35,360 nt of DNA from NCBI GenBank assembly GCA_900315495.1, contig OMZJ01000143.1, positions 1 through 35,360 on the forward strand. Reading direction: 5' to 3'. The notes below the pieces were generated by a model. It did no database searches and was not told where the DNA came from. It worked only from the letters and a program-made list of their open reading frames with translations. The stretch comes from an uncultured Lachnospiraceae bacterium (GTDB lineage: Bacteria > Bacillota > Clostridia > Lachnospirales > Lachnospiraceae). The translations under genes were made by a program, and so were the position numbers. This document shows, piece after piece, positions 26,323-33,791 of this stretch. Position 1 is the first letter of the stretch; each line of letters begins with the position of its first letter.

Positions 26323-26340
26323 CGTCCGCTGCCTTTCTTT
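26307..26340. terminator. Bidirectional terminator at the hslO stop codon
   Basis: A 13-bp perfect stem (26307-26319 with 26324-26336) around a TGAC loop that contains the hslO stop codon. T-rich tails exist on both strands, serving hslO and the convergent nucleosidase gene. Confidence 0.88.
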
Positions 26341-26365
26341 CAAGACATCCCCACAGCCTGCGAGG

Positions 26366-27067
26366 TTATTTCATCCGGCGGATCATCGCCGCCACCAGCC
26401 TGGCGGAGTGTTCCGATGCCAGTGCGGAGAAGGTCGGATAATCCATCGAGGCGCTTCCGTCGGCCTTGTCCGAGATAGCGCGGATGATCAAGAAGGGAAC
26501 ACCTGCGCAGAAAGCGGCCTGGGCAATGGCACCGCCCTCCATCTCCGCACAGAGCCCGCCGAACAGATGAACCAGCCGTTCCTTTGCTTCCCTCCCGGAG
26601 ATGAACTGGTCTCCGGTCAGAATCCGGCCTTCATAAACCGAGAGCTCCGGATTGACCTCCTCGCAGCATTCCTTTGCAAGCGCGCGGAGCCCGGCGTCCG
26701 CGCGGAATGCCCTGCCGGTATCCGGGATCAGTCCCGGTTCGTACCCGAGCCCCGTGACATCGACATCGTGCTGTACCGCATCGGTGCAGAGAACGATGTC
26801 TCCGATATTGATGGCAGCATCCAGGGATCCGGCCGCTCCGGTGTTGAGAAGCGCGCGGACATGGAACAGATCGATCATCTGCTGCGCACAGCAGGCGGCG
26901 TTGACTTTCCCGTTGCCGCACTGGCCGAGGACCACCGGCACTCCGCCGAGACTGCCCGCGATAAAACGGGTTCTTCCCGTTTCAAACTCTTTTCTGTCAG
27001 CCAGTTCCCTGACCAGACGCGCAATTTCCTGTGCCTCCGCACCGATAATTCCAACCGGATTCTCCAT
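26366..27067 (-). CDS. mtnN: 5'-methylthioadenosine/S-adenosylhomocysteine nucleosidase
   Basis: A 233-residue cytoplasmic enzyme that cleaves adenine from methylthioadenosine and S-adenosylhomocysteine, recycling products of methyl transfer. Family motifs: GIIGAEAQEI at the N-terminus, GNGKVNAA, NTGAAGSLD, CAEMEGGAIAQAAF with the ribose-binding Met-Glu, and the catalytic Asp in ISDKADGS. The start has TCGGAGGG upstream on the reverse strand and a promoter 70 bases behind it. A longer in-frame extension exists upstream but lacks family similarity. It converges on hslO. Confidence 0.94.
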   Translation of the reverse strand: MENPVGIIGAEAQEIARLVRELADRKEFETGRTRFIAGSLGGVPVVLGQCGNGKVNAACCAQQMIDLFHVRALLNTGAAGSLDAAINIGDIVLCTDAVQHDVDVTGLGYEPGLIPDTGRAFRADAGLRALAKECCEEVNPELSVYEGRILTGDQFISGREAKERLVHLFGGLCAEMEGGAIAQAAFCAGVPFLIIRAISDKADGSASMDYPTFSALASEHSARLVAAMIRRMK

Positions 27068-27137
27068 TCTGCCCTCCGAAGATGATTTTGAAAACCAATG
27101 TTCTGGCGGCCGCAGGGATCCGTACGGCCGGATACAG

Positions 27138-27167
27138 ATTTTATCATGGACGTTACCCTCGCGGCAA
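27138..27167 (-). promoter_or_regulatory. Promoter of the nucleosidase gene
   Basis: Reverse strand: TTGCCG (27167-27162), 18 bp, TAAAAT (27143-27138). Confidence 0.6.
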
Positions 27168-27374
27168 GACCTCAAATCACATCGCTTCACCGGAGAGAGC
27201 AGGACCTTCGGCTTTTCCCTGGTTCCTGGACACGTTTTCGATTCTTTCCCGGGGTTTCCGGCCTGAAACGAAGCAGCGGCAACTGATACAGACACAACAG
27301 AGCTCTTTCCCCCAGGCTTTCGGTTGAAAAGTGACTCATCGAACGCGCTGGCTTTCCGGCTTTCTGCCCGCTGC
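27168..27374. other. Non-coding part of the divergent region
   Basis: The gap between the nucleosidase start and the double-HTH gene is 357 bases. Apart from the two outward promoters, nothing is recognised in it. Confidence 0.5.
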
Positions 27375-27403
27375 TTGACAGCCCGCGTGAAAAACAATAC
27401 ACT
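27375..27403 (+). promoter_or_regulatory. Promoter of the double-HTH gene
   Basis: TTGACA (27375-27380), 17 bp, TACACT (27398-27403), close to consensus. The ribosome binding site AAAGGAGG starts only five bases after the -10, so the leader is very short. Confidence 0.85.
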
Positions 27404-27424
27404 CGCGAAAGGAGGAAACACATC

Positions 27425-28078
27425 ATGACAGAGAGAGAAGAACAGACTGCGAAGCGGCTTCTGGCATACAGCAGGGCAACCAGGGAACTGCTCACGAAGT
27501 TCCGGGACATCCGAGAATCCACGACCACCCAGACCGGGCTGGCAAAAGCGTCCGGAATCACCCGGCAGCAGATCGCGGAATATGAATCGGGTGAAATCAT
27601 GCCGTCGGTGAAAGCCATGAACCGGCTGCTCGAACCGATGGGGTATGAGCTCGCCATCCGCGAGAAAGAAAGGAAAGAAAACCGACTGTCGACAGAGACG
27701 CACCTGCGGGAGGAGTATGGCCCGCTGACAAAGAAACGGTCGGAAGCCTCATGGATCGCTGAACCAGGGATGCAATATCATGTGTACGGCCGGACAGAAT
27801 CGGAGGAAACGGCGGGAGAAGAAAATCCGGCTGGCAGCACGCCGGCAGGTGAAATGCGGGCAGACGGGGAGCTGGAGAGAGGAAAAACATTCACCATGGC
27901 AGAGCTGTCCCGCAGGATGCATGTATCCCGCCAGACCGTTTATAACTGGCGGGATGCGGGCCTGATTCATCCGACAGACCGGAGCGGCCGCCTCTGCGTC
28001 TCCGAGGAGGAACTGTGGAGCCTGCTCCGGAAGCTGATCACCCGGTATCTGACGGACGATGGCCGGAAGACGGAATAG
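27425..28078 (+). CDS. Protein with XRE-type and MerR/HTH_17-type DNA-binding domains
   Basis: A 217-residue putative regulator. Residues about 30-80 look like a Cro/C1 (XRE) helix-turn-helix (QTGLAKASGITRQQIAEYESGEIMPSVKAMNRLLEPMGYELAI). The middle (about 85-150) is charged and low in predicted structure. Residues 156-205 look like a MerR/excisionase-type helix-turn-helix (FTMAELSRRMHVSRQTVYNWRDAGLIHP, then SEEELWSLL). The N-terminal half resembles antitoxin-type XRE proteins, but no toxin gene is adjacent. It has its own near-consensus promoter and strong AAAGGAGG site. Targets are unknown; the neighbouring leuA-like fusion is one possibility. Confidence 0.8.
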   Translation: MTEREEQTAKRLLAYSRATRELLTKFRDIRESTTTQTGLAKASGITRQQIAEYESGEIMPSVKAMNRLLEPMGYELAIREKERKENRLSTETHLREEYGPLTKKRSEASWIAEPGMQYHVYGRTESEETAGEENPAGSTPAGEMRADGELERGKTFTMAELSRRMHVSRQTVYNWRDAGLIHPTDRSGRLCVSEEELWSLLRKLITRYLTDDGRKTE

Positions 28079-28271
28079 GTTCCGGCTGCTGCGGTCTGTA
28101 GAAGACAGCTGCAGATCACTGCTTCATGGCAGGGAACAACCGCAGCGTGGAGCAAAACCACTGCGGTATGGCTGGGAGATACTTCGTGACAGCGAAAAAC
28201 TGCTTCACGGTCGGAAATGGGCCGGGTAAAATCACTCCGACACAAAAATTAATATATTCTAAAAGGAAGAC

Positions 28272-28301
28272 TTGACGAAAAAAGCATCGGAATAACATAA
28301 T
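28272..28301 (+). promoter_or_regulatory. Upstream promoter of the fusion gene
   Basis: TTGACG (28272-28277), 18 bp, CATAAT (28296-28301). Confidence 0.62.
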
Positions 28302-28329
28302 AGATCAAGAAACTGTATATATTTATCCC

Positions 28330-28358
28330 TTATCATTCGGCCAGAGCGGTGCTATTAT
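28330..28358 (+). promoter_or_regulatory. Second promoter candidate of the fusion gene
   Basis: TTATCA (28330-28335), 17 bp, TATTAT (28353-28358). Confidence 0.5.
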
Positions 28359-28364
28359 AACCGT

Positions 28365-28378
28365 TGTCACAAATGACA
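28365..28378. promoter_or_regulatory. Small palindrome near the predicted transcript start
   Basis: TGTCA-CAAA-TGACA is a perfect 5-bp inverted repeat placed seven bases after the second -10. It is a candidate operator; the size is small and chance cannot be excluded. Confidence 0.35.
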
Positions 28379-28445
28379 TACAGATTAGATTTATGATAAT
28401 CCACCGCGAATGCTGTATAAAGTCCCCACGGGCCGGAGGAGTCGA

Positions 28446-30437
28446 ATGAAGGGTTACGAAAAATATAAGAAGCAGTATTTTATGCCGCCGGAAGTCACGT
28501 ATGACTGGGTGAAAAAGGATTCGATCGACAAGGCGCCGATCTGGTGTTCGGTTGACCTGCGCGACGGCAATCAGGCGCTGGTCGAGCCGATGAACCTGGA
28601 TGAGAAGGTCGAGTTCTTCAAGACACTTGTCTCCATCGGATTCAAAGAGATCGAAGTCGGTTTTCCGGCCGCTTCCGAGACGGAGTTTGTCTTCTGCCGC
28701 ACACTGATTGAAAATCACCTCATCCCCGATGACGTTACGATCCAGGTGCTGACCCAGGCAAGAGAGCACATCATCAAGCGGACCTTCGAGGCAGTGAAGG
28801 GTGCGCCGCACGCGATCATCCATGTGTACAATTCCACATCCGTGGCGCAGCGGGAACAGGTTTTCAAAAAGACAAAGGAGGAGGTCAAGCAGATCGCGGT
28901 GGACGGGGCAGCTCTCCTGAAGAAGCTGACCGACGAAGCCGGTGAAAATTACTCGTTTGAGTACAGCCCTGAGAGCTTCCCGGGAACCGAGGTCGACTAT
29001 GCACTCGAAGTGTGCAATGCGGTTCTCGATGTCTGGCAGCCCACACCGGATCACAAGTGCATCATCAATCTTCCGACCACGGTGGAGAACGCGATGCCCC
29101 ATGTCTTTGCCTGCCAGGTGGAATACATGAGCAAGCATCTGGAATACCGCGACGGCGTGATCCTCAGCATTCACGCGCACAATGACCGGGGAAGCGGCGT
29201 GTCGGACGCGGAGCTTGGTGTCCTTGCCGGTGCGCAGCGGGTCGAGGGAACGCTGTTCGGCAATGGCGAGCGCACGGGAAACGTCGATATCGTCACGCTC
29301 GGCATGAACCTTTTCTCCCAGGGCGTGGATCCCCAGCTTGATTTTTCGGATATGAATCATCTGGTGGAAGTCTATGAGCGCTGCACGGGCATGAAGGTTT
29401 ATGAGCGGCAGCCCTATGCCGGCAAACTAGTCTTTACCGCGTTCTCCGGATCCCATCAGGATGCGATTGCCAAGGGCCTTGCGTGGATGGAGGCGGGAAA
29501 GAGCGGAAAGTACTGGACGGTTCCGTATCTGCCGATCGATCCGGAGGATGTGGGCCGTACCTACGATTCTGACGTGATCCGCATCAACAGCCAGTCTGGC
29601 AAGGGCGGCATCGGCTATGTGCTCAAGACAAACTTCGGCCTCAGCCTGCCGGACGGCATGCGGGAGGAAGTCAGCTATACCGTCAAGGACGTATCCGACA
29701 AGGAACACCGCGAGCTCACGCCGGCTTTGGTCTATCAGGTCTTCGAGGATCACTATGTCACGCCGCGCAATATTTTCCAGCTGTCTGAGGTCCACTTCAA
29801 GCAGGAAAACGGCATCATCGCCAATGCGACCATTCATCACAATGACCGTACACAGGTGATCACCGGAAATGGAAACGGCCGTCTGGATGCAGTCAGCAAT
29901 GCAATCAAGGGATACTTCCATGTGAGCTATGAGCTTTCCACCTACGAGGAGCGCTCCCTCTCCAAGGGCAGTTCTTCCAAGGCCGTTGCGTATGTCGCGG
30001 TTGTGTGCAACGGGCGCCGCTACTGGGGCGTCGGCATCGACAACGATATTATCCGCGCCTCCATCAGCGCACTGGAAGTCGCGGTCAACAAGGTGGAGGA
30101 AATCCAGAATGCCCAGTTCACCAAGGATCGCCGCATGGTCGAAATCATGAACTATATCCAGGCCAATTATGTGACGGTCAGCCTCGAGAGCCTCTCGGAG
30201 AAGTTTTTCCTCTCCAAGCCCTATCTCTCCAAGTACATCAAGGAGAAGTCCGGCATGACCTTCGGAGAGCTGGTCCGAAAGGTACGGCTGAAGAAGGCAA
30301 AATCCCTGCTCAAGAGCAGTACCATGACGGTCGAGAGCATCGCGGCATCGGTCGGCTATCAGAATGTGGAGCATTTCAACCGCCTGTTCCGCAGGGCTTT
30401 CAATATGACGCCAATCCAGTATCGGAATCAGAAATAA
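28446..30437 (+). CDS. leuA: 2-isopropylmalate synthase fused to an AraC-type DNA-binding domain
   Basis: A 663-residue protein. Residues 1-555 are a full-length LeuA of the long (about 550-residue) type, which condenses acetyl-CoA with 2-ketoisovalerate as the first step of leucine synthesis. Its catalytic barrel shows DLRDGNQAL (37-45), [13 protein letters not shown] and metal-binding His243/His245 in [15 protein letters not shown] follows. The regulatory leucine-binding domain covers about 425-555 ([16 protein letters not shown]). Residues 564-663 form a complete AraC domain with two helix-turn-helices: 579-603 ([20 protein letters not shown]) and 629-654 ([20 protein letters not shown]), ending [11 protein letters not shown]. 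The frame runs on without a break. The start has GGAGGA six bases before it. DNA binding and leucine control are inferred. Own promoters upstream, terminator downstream. Confidence 0.93.
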   Translation: MKGYEKYKKQYFMPPEVTYDWVKKDSIDKAPIWCSVDLRDGNQALVEPMNLDEKVEFFKTLVSIGFKEIEVGFPAASETEFVFCRTLIENHLIPDDVTIQVLTQAREHIIKRTFEAVKGAPHAIIHVYNSTSVAQREQVFKKTKEEVKQIAVDGAALLKKLTDEAGENYSFEYSPESFPGTEVDYALEVCNAVLDVWQPTPDHKCIINLPTTVENAMPHVFACQVEYMSKHLEYRDGVILSIHAHNDRGSGVSDAELGVLAGAQRVEGTLFGNGERTGNVDIVTLGMNLFSQGVDPQLDFSDMNHLVEVYERCTGMKVYERQPYAGKLVFTAFSGSHQDAIAKGLAWMEAGKSGKYWTVPYLPIDPEDVGRTYDSDVIRINSQSGKGGIGYVLKTNFGLSLPDGMREEVSYTVKDVSDKEHRELTPALVYQVFEDHYVTPRNIFQLSEVHFKQENGIIANATIHHNDRTQVITGNGNGRLDAVSNAIKGYFHVSYELSTYEERSLSKGSSSKAVAYVAVVCNGRRYWGVGIDNDIIRASISALEVAVNKVEEIQNAQFTKDRRMVEIMNYIQANYVTVSLESLSEKFFLSKPYLSKYIKEKSGMTFGELVRKVRLKKAKSLLKSSTMTVESIAASVGYQNVEHFNRLFRRAFNMTPIQYRNQK

Positions 30438-30440
30438 TAA

Positions 30441-30487
30441 CAGCTGCCCGGAAAACCTGTGAATCTGGTTTTTCGGGCAGCTTTTTT
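30441..30487 (+). terminator. Rho-independent terminator after the fusion gene
   Basis: AGCTGCCCGGAAAACC pairs with GGTTTTTCGGGCAGCT (one G-U), followed by six T residues. It also lies just after the end of the convergent maf gene. Confidence 0.9.
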
Positions 30488-30503
30488 CCGGAAACGGTTT
30501 ACT

Positions 30504-31115
30504 TCAGAGATATTCTTTCAGAACGCGGTAGAGGTGAGAAATCGGAAGCCCGACGATGTTGAAATAGTCGCCGTCGATTCCGCTGACAAAGACGCCGAAG
30601 TGCCCCTGAATGCCGTAAGCACCGGCCTTGTCAAAGGGATCCCCGGAACGGATGTAGCCGTCAATCTCCGCGTCCGTCATACGGCAGACATGAACATCGG
30701 TCCGCTCGTGAAAGGTCTGCCTGCGGGTGACCGTTCCTCCGGAAAGCTCCAGAACGGTGACACCGCTGTACACCTGATGTGTTCTGCCGGACAGCATGTG
30801 CAGCATCCGGGATGCGTCCGCCGCATCCTTCGGCTTTCCGAGAATCTGTCCGTCCGCCGCGACGATGGTGTCTGCGCCGATCACCAGGCAGTTTACGGAG
30901 GCGATGGTATCCACGCCTGTGATTGTGCAGTCCTCTGCAATCTGCCGGGCAACGGCATCGGCCTTCGAGGCAGAAAGCTCCTCCACCACAGCGGAAGGCT
31001 CTGCGCTGTGCGGATGTTCTTCCATGTGGCTGACAATCACTGAAAAAGGAATGCCGATCTGTGCCAGCAGCTCACTGCGGCGCGGGGACTGGGATGCGAG
31101 AATCACTTTTTTCAT
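30504..31115 (-). CDS. maf: Maf-family nucleotide pyrophosphatase
   Basis: A protein of 203 residues from this start, hydrolysing non-canonical or dTTP/UTP-type nucleoside triphosphates. Family motifs: ILASQSPRRSELL at the N-terminus, GADTIVAADGQILGKPKD, LSGRTHQVYSGV and GAYGIQGHFGVFVSGIDGDYFNIVGLP. The family start is the Met of MKKVILAS (31115). An in-frame ATG at 31139 would add MINIRMNN. Neither start has a visible Shine-Dalgarno sequence because short tandem repeats occupy the leader, so the true start is uncertain. The catalytic assignment is firm. Confidence 0.9.
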   Translation of the reverse strand: MKKVILASQSPRRSELLAQIGIPFSVIVSHMEEHPHSAEPSAVVEELSASKADAVARQIAEDCTITGVDTIASVNCLVIGADTIVAADGQILGKPKDAADASRMLHMLSGRTHQVYSGVTVLELSGGTVTRRQTFHERTDVHVCRMTDAEIDGYIRSGDPFDKAGAYGIQGHFGVFVSGIDGDYFNIVGLPISHLYRVLKEYL

Positions 31116-31118
31116 ATT

Positions 31119-31184
31119 ATTCATTCTTATGTTGATCATTCATTCTTATGTTGATCATTCATTCTTATGCTGATCATGCTGATC
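31119..31184. repeat. 19-bp tandem repeats in the maf leader
   Basis: ATTCATTCTTATGTTGATC at 31119, 31138 and, with one change, 31157, then a partial copy ATGCTGATC at 31176. They lie directly upstream of, or overlap, the possible maf starts. Confidence 0.92.
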
Positions 31185-31318
31185 ATTCCGTCGATGACAA
31201 TTCTGCCTGCTGTTTTTCACAGGACGCTTCTGCTGAAAGGAGGGTACCGGGCATTCCAGACACCCTCCCTGTTCCGTTCTGGGGAAAGATTCCTCTCTGA
31301 GATGCTGCCTGGAAATTT

Positions 31319-33340
31319 TTAACTCTTGAAAACCTGCGCACCCTCCCGGACAAAGAGCGGAATCCGTACCATGGGCGCACTGACCTCAATCGTCTGATCA
31401 CCGGAAAACTTCCTTCCGGTTTCGTATTCGATCCAGTTTCCGGCCGGAAGGACTACTTTACGGCAGACTGTACCGGCTGTCAGAACCGGAGCGACACACA
31501 GGTCATGGCCGAAGAGGTATTCATCCTCCACGTCCTGCACTGCCGGATCCTCCGGATTGTCGTAGAACAGCGGGCGAATGACCGGGGTCCCTTTCTCGTG
31601 GGCTTCTTTCATCGTCTGACGGAGATAATCCTTCATGGATTCACGCAGGCGGATGTAATAGGTCATCATCTCCTGCATTTCCGGTGTATAGCTCCAGATC
31701 TCGTTGTCCGCACCGGAAGCAACCATGCCGCCGCCGGATGTGCCGAGGGGCTTTTTGTGCGGATCCCGGTCCCCGTGAAGGCGCATGACCGGGCAGAATG
31801 CGCCAAACTGGAACCAGCGGCACAGAAGCTCCTGGAAAGCGGGATCGTGGACATTTCCGCCGTGAAAACCGCCGATATCGGCGGTCCACCAGGCAATTCC
31901 GGCCATTCCCATGTTCAGGCCGGCGGTCAGCTGATACCGCAGATAAGTGAACGTGGAAGGCACATCGCCGGACCAGACAAGCGCACCGTATTTCTGACTG
32001 CCGGCCCAGGCGCAGCGGATCAGGTTGATCGGATTTTCGATGCCTTCCTTTTTCATACCGTCATAGAACGCCTGCGCGTAGCGCACCGGATATTCATTGG
32101 CGCAGGAGAGCGCATTGCCGTCGTAGTACCGGTACAGATCGAAATCGGGTGCGGTATATTCCGGTTCTGCCTCATCCAGCCAGAACAGGTCCACACCGTA
32201 TCTGAGGTAGTGTTCCTCTGCCTTCTGCCACAGAAACTCCCTGGCCTTGGGATTGGTCGGATCGATAAAGCTTTCCAGCCCCCAGCAGTCCATGGTGATA
32301 TTCATACCACGGTTGGCGCGGACCAGAAGATCCCACTCATACATCTCCCGGTAGTTCTCGGAGGAGTGATCCACGGTCGGCCAGATCGAAACCATCAGGC
32401 GGATGCCCATGCTGTGCAGTTCCCTGACCATGGCAGCGGGATCCGGGAAATACACCGGGTCAAATTTCCATTCGCCCTGCTGCGTCCAGTGGAAAAAGTC
32501 GATGACGATGACGGAGAGAGGAACCCCCATCTCGTGATAGCGGCGTGCGATCTGAAGCACCTCGTCCTGAGACTGATAGCGAAGCTTGCACTGCCAGAAT
32601 CCCATCGCCCAGTCGGGCATCATCGGAACTCTCCCGGTGACCTCGGTATACTGTTCGGTGATCTGGGCAGGAGTGTCCCCGCAGGTGATCCACAGGTCGA
32701 TCTGCGGGGAAGCCTCCGCAGTGAATTCGGTCTCGTTGGTTGCAAAGGATGCGGTGCCTACGGCGGGGTTATTCCAGAGCAGGCCGTAGCCGAGACTGGA
32801 CATCATAAAGGGTACGGATGCCTGCGTATTCTTCTGCACAAGATCCAGGTGAGATCCTTTCAGGTTCAGTCCGCTCTGCTGGTACTGGCCCATTCCGTAG
32901 ATCCGCTCCTTCTCAGACGCCTCAAAGCGAAGGGAAATGCGCCAGTGATCGCCGCCGACATTCTTGTAGGAACGCGCGGCAATCCGCTGCTGAACGATGG
33001 TATCCAGGTCTTTCCAGCCTTCCGTGCCGTGATCCCAGGAGCGATAATACTCCTTGAGAAGAAGAGCTCCGTCAGACTGCCGGTAATAGCAGATCCTGCC
33101 GTATGCGCTGATGACAGCCCGGATTCCCCCGGCCGCGACAGAGGCCTCACTGCCGTCCTCACTGATCGAAATCTGTCCGTTCTTCGTCGGGACTTTTTCG
33201 GAGAGCGCCCAGTCTGCGGAGGTAAAAGCGTGGTTCATCGTTGCCCGCACGCGGATGCCGCGGCCCCACGGGCGAAGTTCTGCCAGCTCACCCCGCCGGC
33301 GGAAGAGAAGGGCATTATCTGAGATCGAAAAGTAGTTCAT
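31319..33340 (-). CDS. GH31 alpha-glycosidase (alpha-xylosidase or alpha-glucosidase type)
   Basis: A 673-residue glycosidase of family GH31. The N-terminal beta-sandwich (to about 235, with YGMGQYQQSGLNLKG and YGLLWNNPA) precedes a barrel. Asp389 in FWLDEAEPE is the expected nucleophile and Asp459 in VWSGDVPSTF the acid/base. GFWQCKLRYQSQDEV and WWTADIGGF are typical of the alpha-xylosidase-like branch, but the substrate cannot be settled. No signal peptide, so action on imported oligosaccharides is likely. The start is chosen for AGGAGG six bases upstream on the reverse strand; the open frame continues farther through the 14-bp repeats, which is judged to be leader. No transporter or regulator lies beside it. 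Confidence 0.9.
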   Translation of the reverse strand: MNYFSISDNALLFRRRGELAELRPWGRGIRVRATMNHAFTSADWALSEKVPTKNGQISISEDGSEASVAAGGIRAVISAYGRICYYRQSDGALLLKEYYRSWDHGTEGWKDLDTIVQQRIAARSYKNVGGDHWRISLRFEASEKERIYGMGQYQQSGLNLKGSHLDLVQKNTQASVPFMMSSLGYGLLWNNPAVGTASFATNETEFTAEASPQIDLWITCGDTPAQITEQYTEVTGRVPMMPDWAMGFWQCKLRYQSQDEVLQIARRYHEMGVPLSVIVIDFFHWTQQGEWKFDPVYFPDPAAMVRELHSMGIRLMVSIWPTVDHSSENYREMYEWDLLVRANRGMNITMDCWGLESFIDPTNPKAREFLWQKAEEHYLRYGVDLFWLDEAEPEYTAPDFDLYRYYDGNALSCANEYPVRYAQAFYDGMKKEGIENPINLIRCAWAGSQKYGALVWSGDVPSTFTYLRYQLTAGLNMGMAGIAWWTADIGGFHGGNVHDPAFQELLCRWFQFGAFCPVMRLHGDRDPHKKPLGTSGGGMVASGADNEIWSYTPEMQEMMTYYIRLRESMKDYLRQTMKEAHEKGTPVIRPLFYDNPEDPAVQDVEDEYLFGHDLCVAPVLTAGTVCRKVVLPAGNWIEYETGRKFSGDQTIEVSAPMVRIPLFVREGAQVFKS

Positions 33341-33363
33341 GTGGTTCCTCCTGATTGTGCTTT

Positions 33364-33430
33364 GACTGTGATACTCTGGAGATACTCTGATTGTGATACT
33401 CTGATTGTGATACTCCAACTGTGATACTTT
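33364..33430. repeat. 14-bp tandem repeats in the GH31 leader
   Basis: Five units of the form GATTGTGATACTCT (one shortened to 11 bases), between the GH31 start codon and its promoter. On the transcript they read as repeats of GTATCACAATC. Confidence 0.88.
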
Positions 33431-33463
33431 GATCTTTTCGGATTTTTCTCCGTGAATGAGAAC

Positions 33464-33472
33464 ATTGTACCA
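33464..33472 (-). promoter_or_regulatory. Promoter of the GH31 gene
   Basis: Reverse-strand TGGTACAAT (extended -10). It gives a leader of about 115 nt that includes all 14-bp repeats. No good -35. Confidence 0.55.
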
Positions 33473-33540
33473 CGAACCGGGCAGGATGCATCAGGCAGCG
33501 GATGAAAATCAGGGAAAGGATGAAGCTGATGCGGCGCCTG

Positions 33541-33685
33541 AAATACGGAAATTATATTATTCTGACAATGTCAATTAAAGCGGAAAGATAATATCGTAAA
33601 TATTCAAATAATTATATACAATAAAAGCAAATCAAAATGAGATTACAAAAATATAAGAAAATCTCAAAAAATATTTGAAAACAGC
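33541..33685. other. A+T-rich upstream region
   Basis: About 145 bases very rich in A and T, in sharp contrast to the rest of the window, ending directly at the promoter at 33686. It may act as an UP element or marks a junction in composition. No gene. Confidence 0.6.
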
Positions 33686-33714
33686 TTGACATGGAATTGT
33701 AAATTTCGTATACT
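33686..33714 (+). promoter_or_regulatory. Near-consensus strong promoter
   Basis: TTGACA (33686-33691), 17 bp, TATACT (33709-33714), with A-rich upstream sequence (TTTGAAAACAGC). The context resembles the rRNA promoter at 35064. Confidence 0.9.
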
Positions 33715-33752
33715 GTAACTGCATCAAGAAAGCAGCAAAGGCGGTGATCAGT

Positions 33753-33791
33753 ATGAAAGCCTTAGCGGCAAAGATGAAGCACAAAATCTGA
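33753..33791 (+). CDS. Possible 12-residue cationic peptide
   Basis: ATG to TGA encodes MKALAAKMKHKI. AAAGGCGGTGATC (33737-33749) differs by one base from the full complement of the 16S 3' end, with good spacing to the ATG. The promoter at 33686 predicts a transcript start near 33721, leaving a 32-nt leader. The peptide is basic (four Lys, one His) and partly amphipathic. It could be a functional micropeptide, a leader peptide that controls downstream RNA, or a chance ORF within an rRNA-type leader. Its strength rests on the match of promoter, ribosome site and start, not on similarity to a known family. Confidence 0.45.
   Translation: MKALAAKMKHKI

Larger units (their letters stand above)
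28079..28445. other. Regulatory gap before the leuA-araC fusion gene
   Basis: Contains a bulged hairpin at 28141-28167 (CCGCAG arms, no T-run), two promoter candidates, a palindrome and a leader of about 80-140 nt. From about 28,230 it is A+T rich, unlike its surroundings. Confidence 0.55.

Noticed and set aside
28141..28167. Hairpin after the double-HTH gene as a terminator
   Set aside because: Arms pair with a bulge but there is no T-run; kept only as a note in the gap.
28373..28396. Leader peptide MTYRLDL before the LeuA-AraC gene
   Set aside because: Two Leu codons in seven, but no ribosome binding site and no attenuator hairpin with T-run, so leucine attenuation is not supported.
31119..31184. 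CRISPR-like array
   Set aside because: Units are contiguous 19-mers with no spacers and no cas genes nearby; simple tandem repeat.
31505..33322. Long plus-strand open frame opposite the GH31 gene
   Set aside because: Shadow frame; the GH31 protein has complete motifs and a ribosome binding site.
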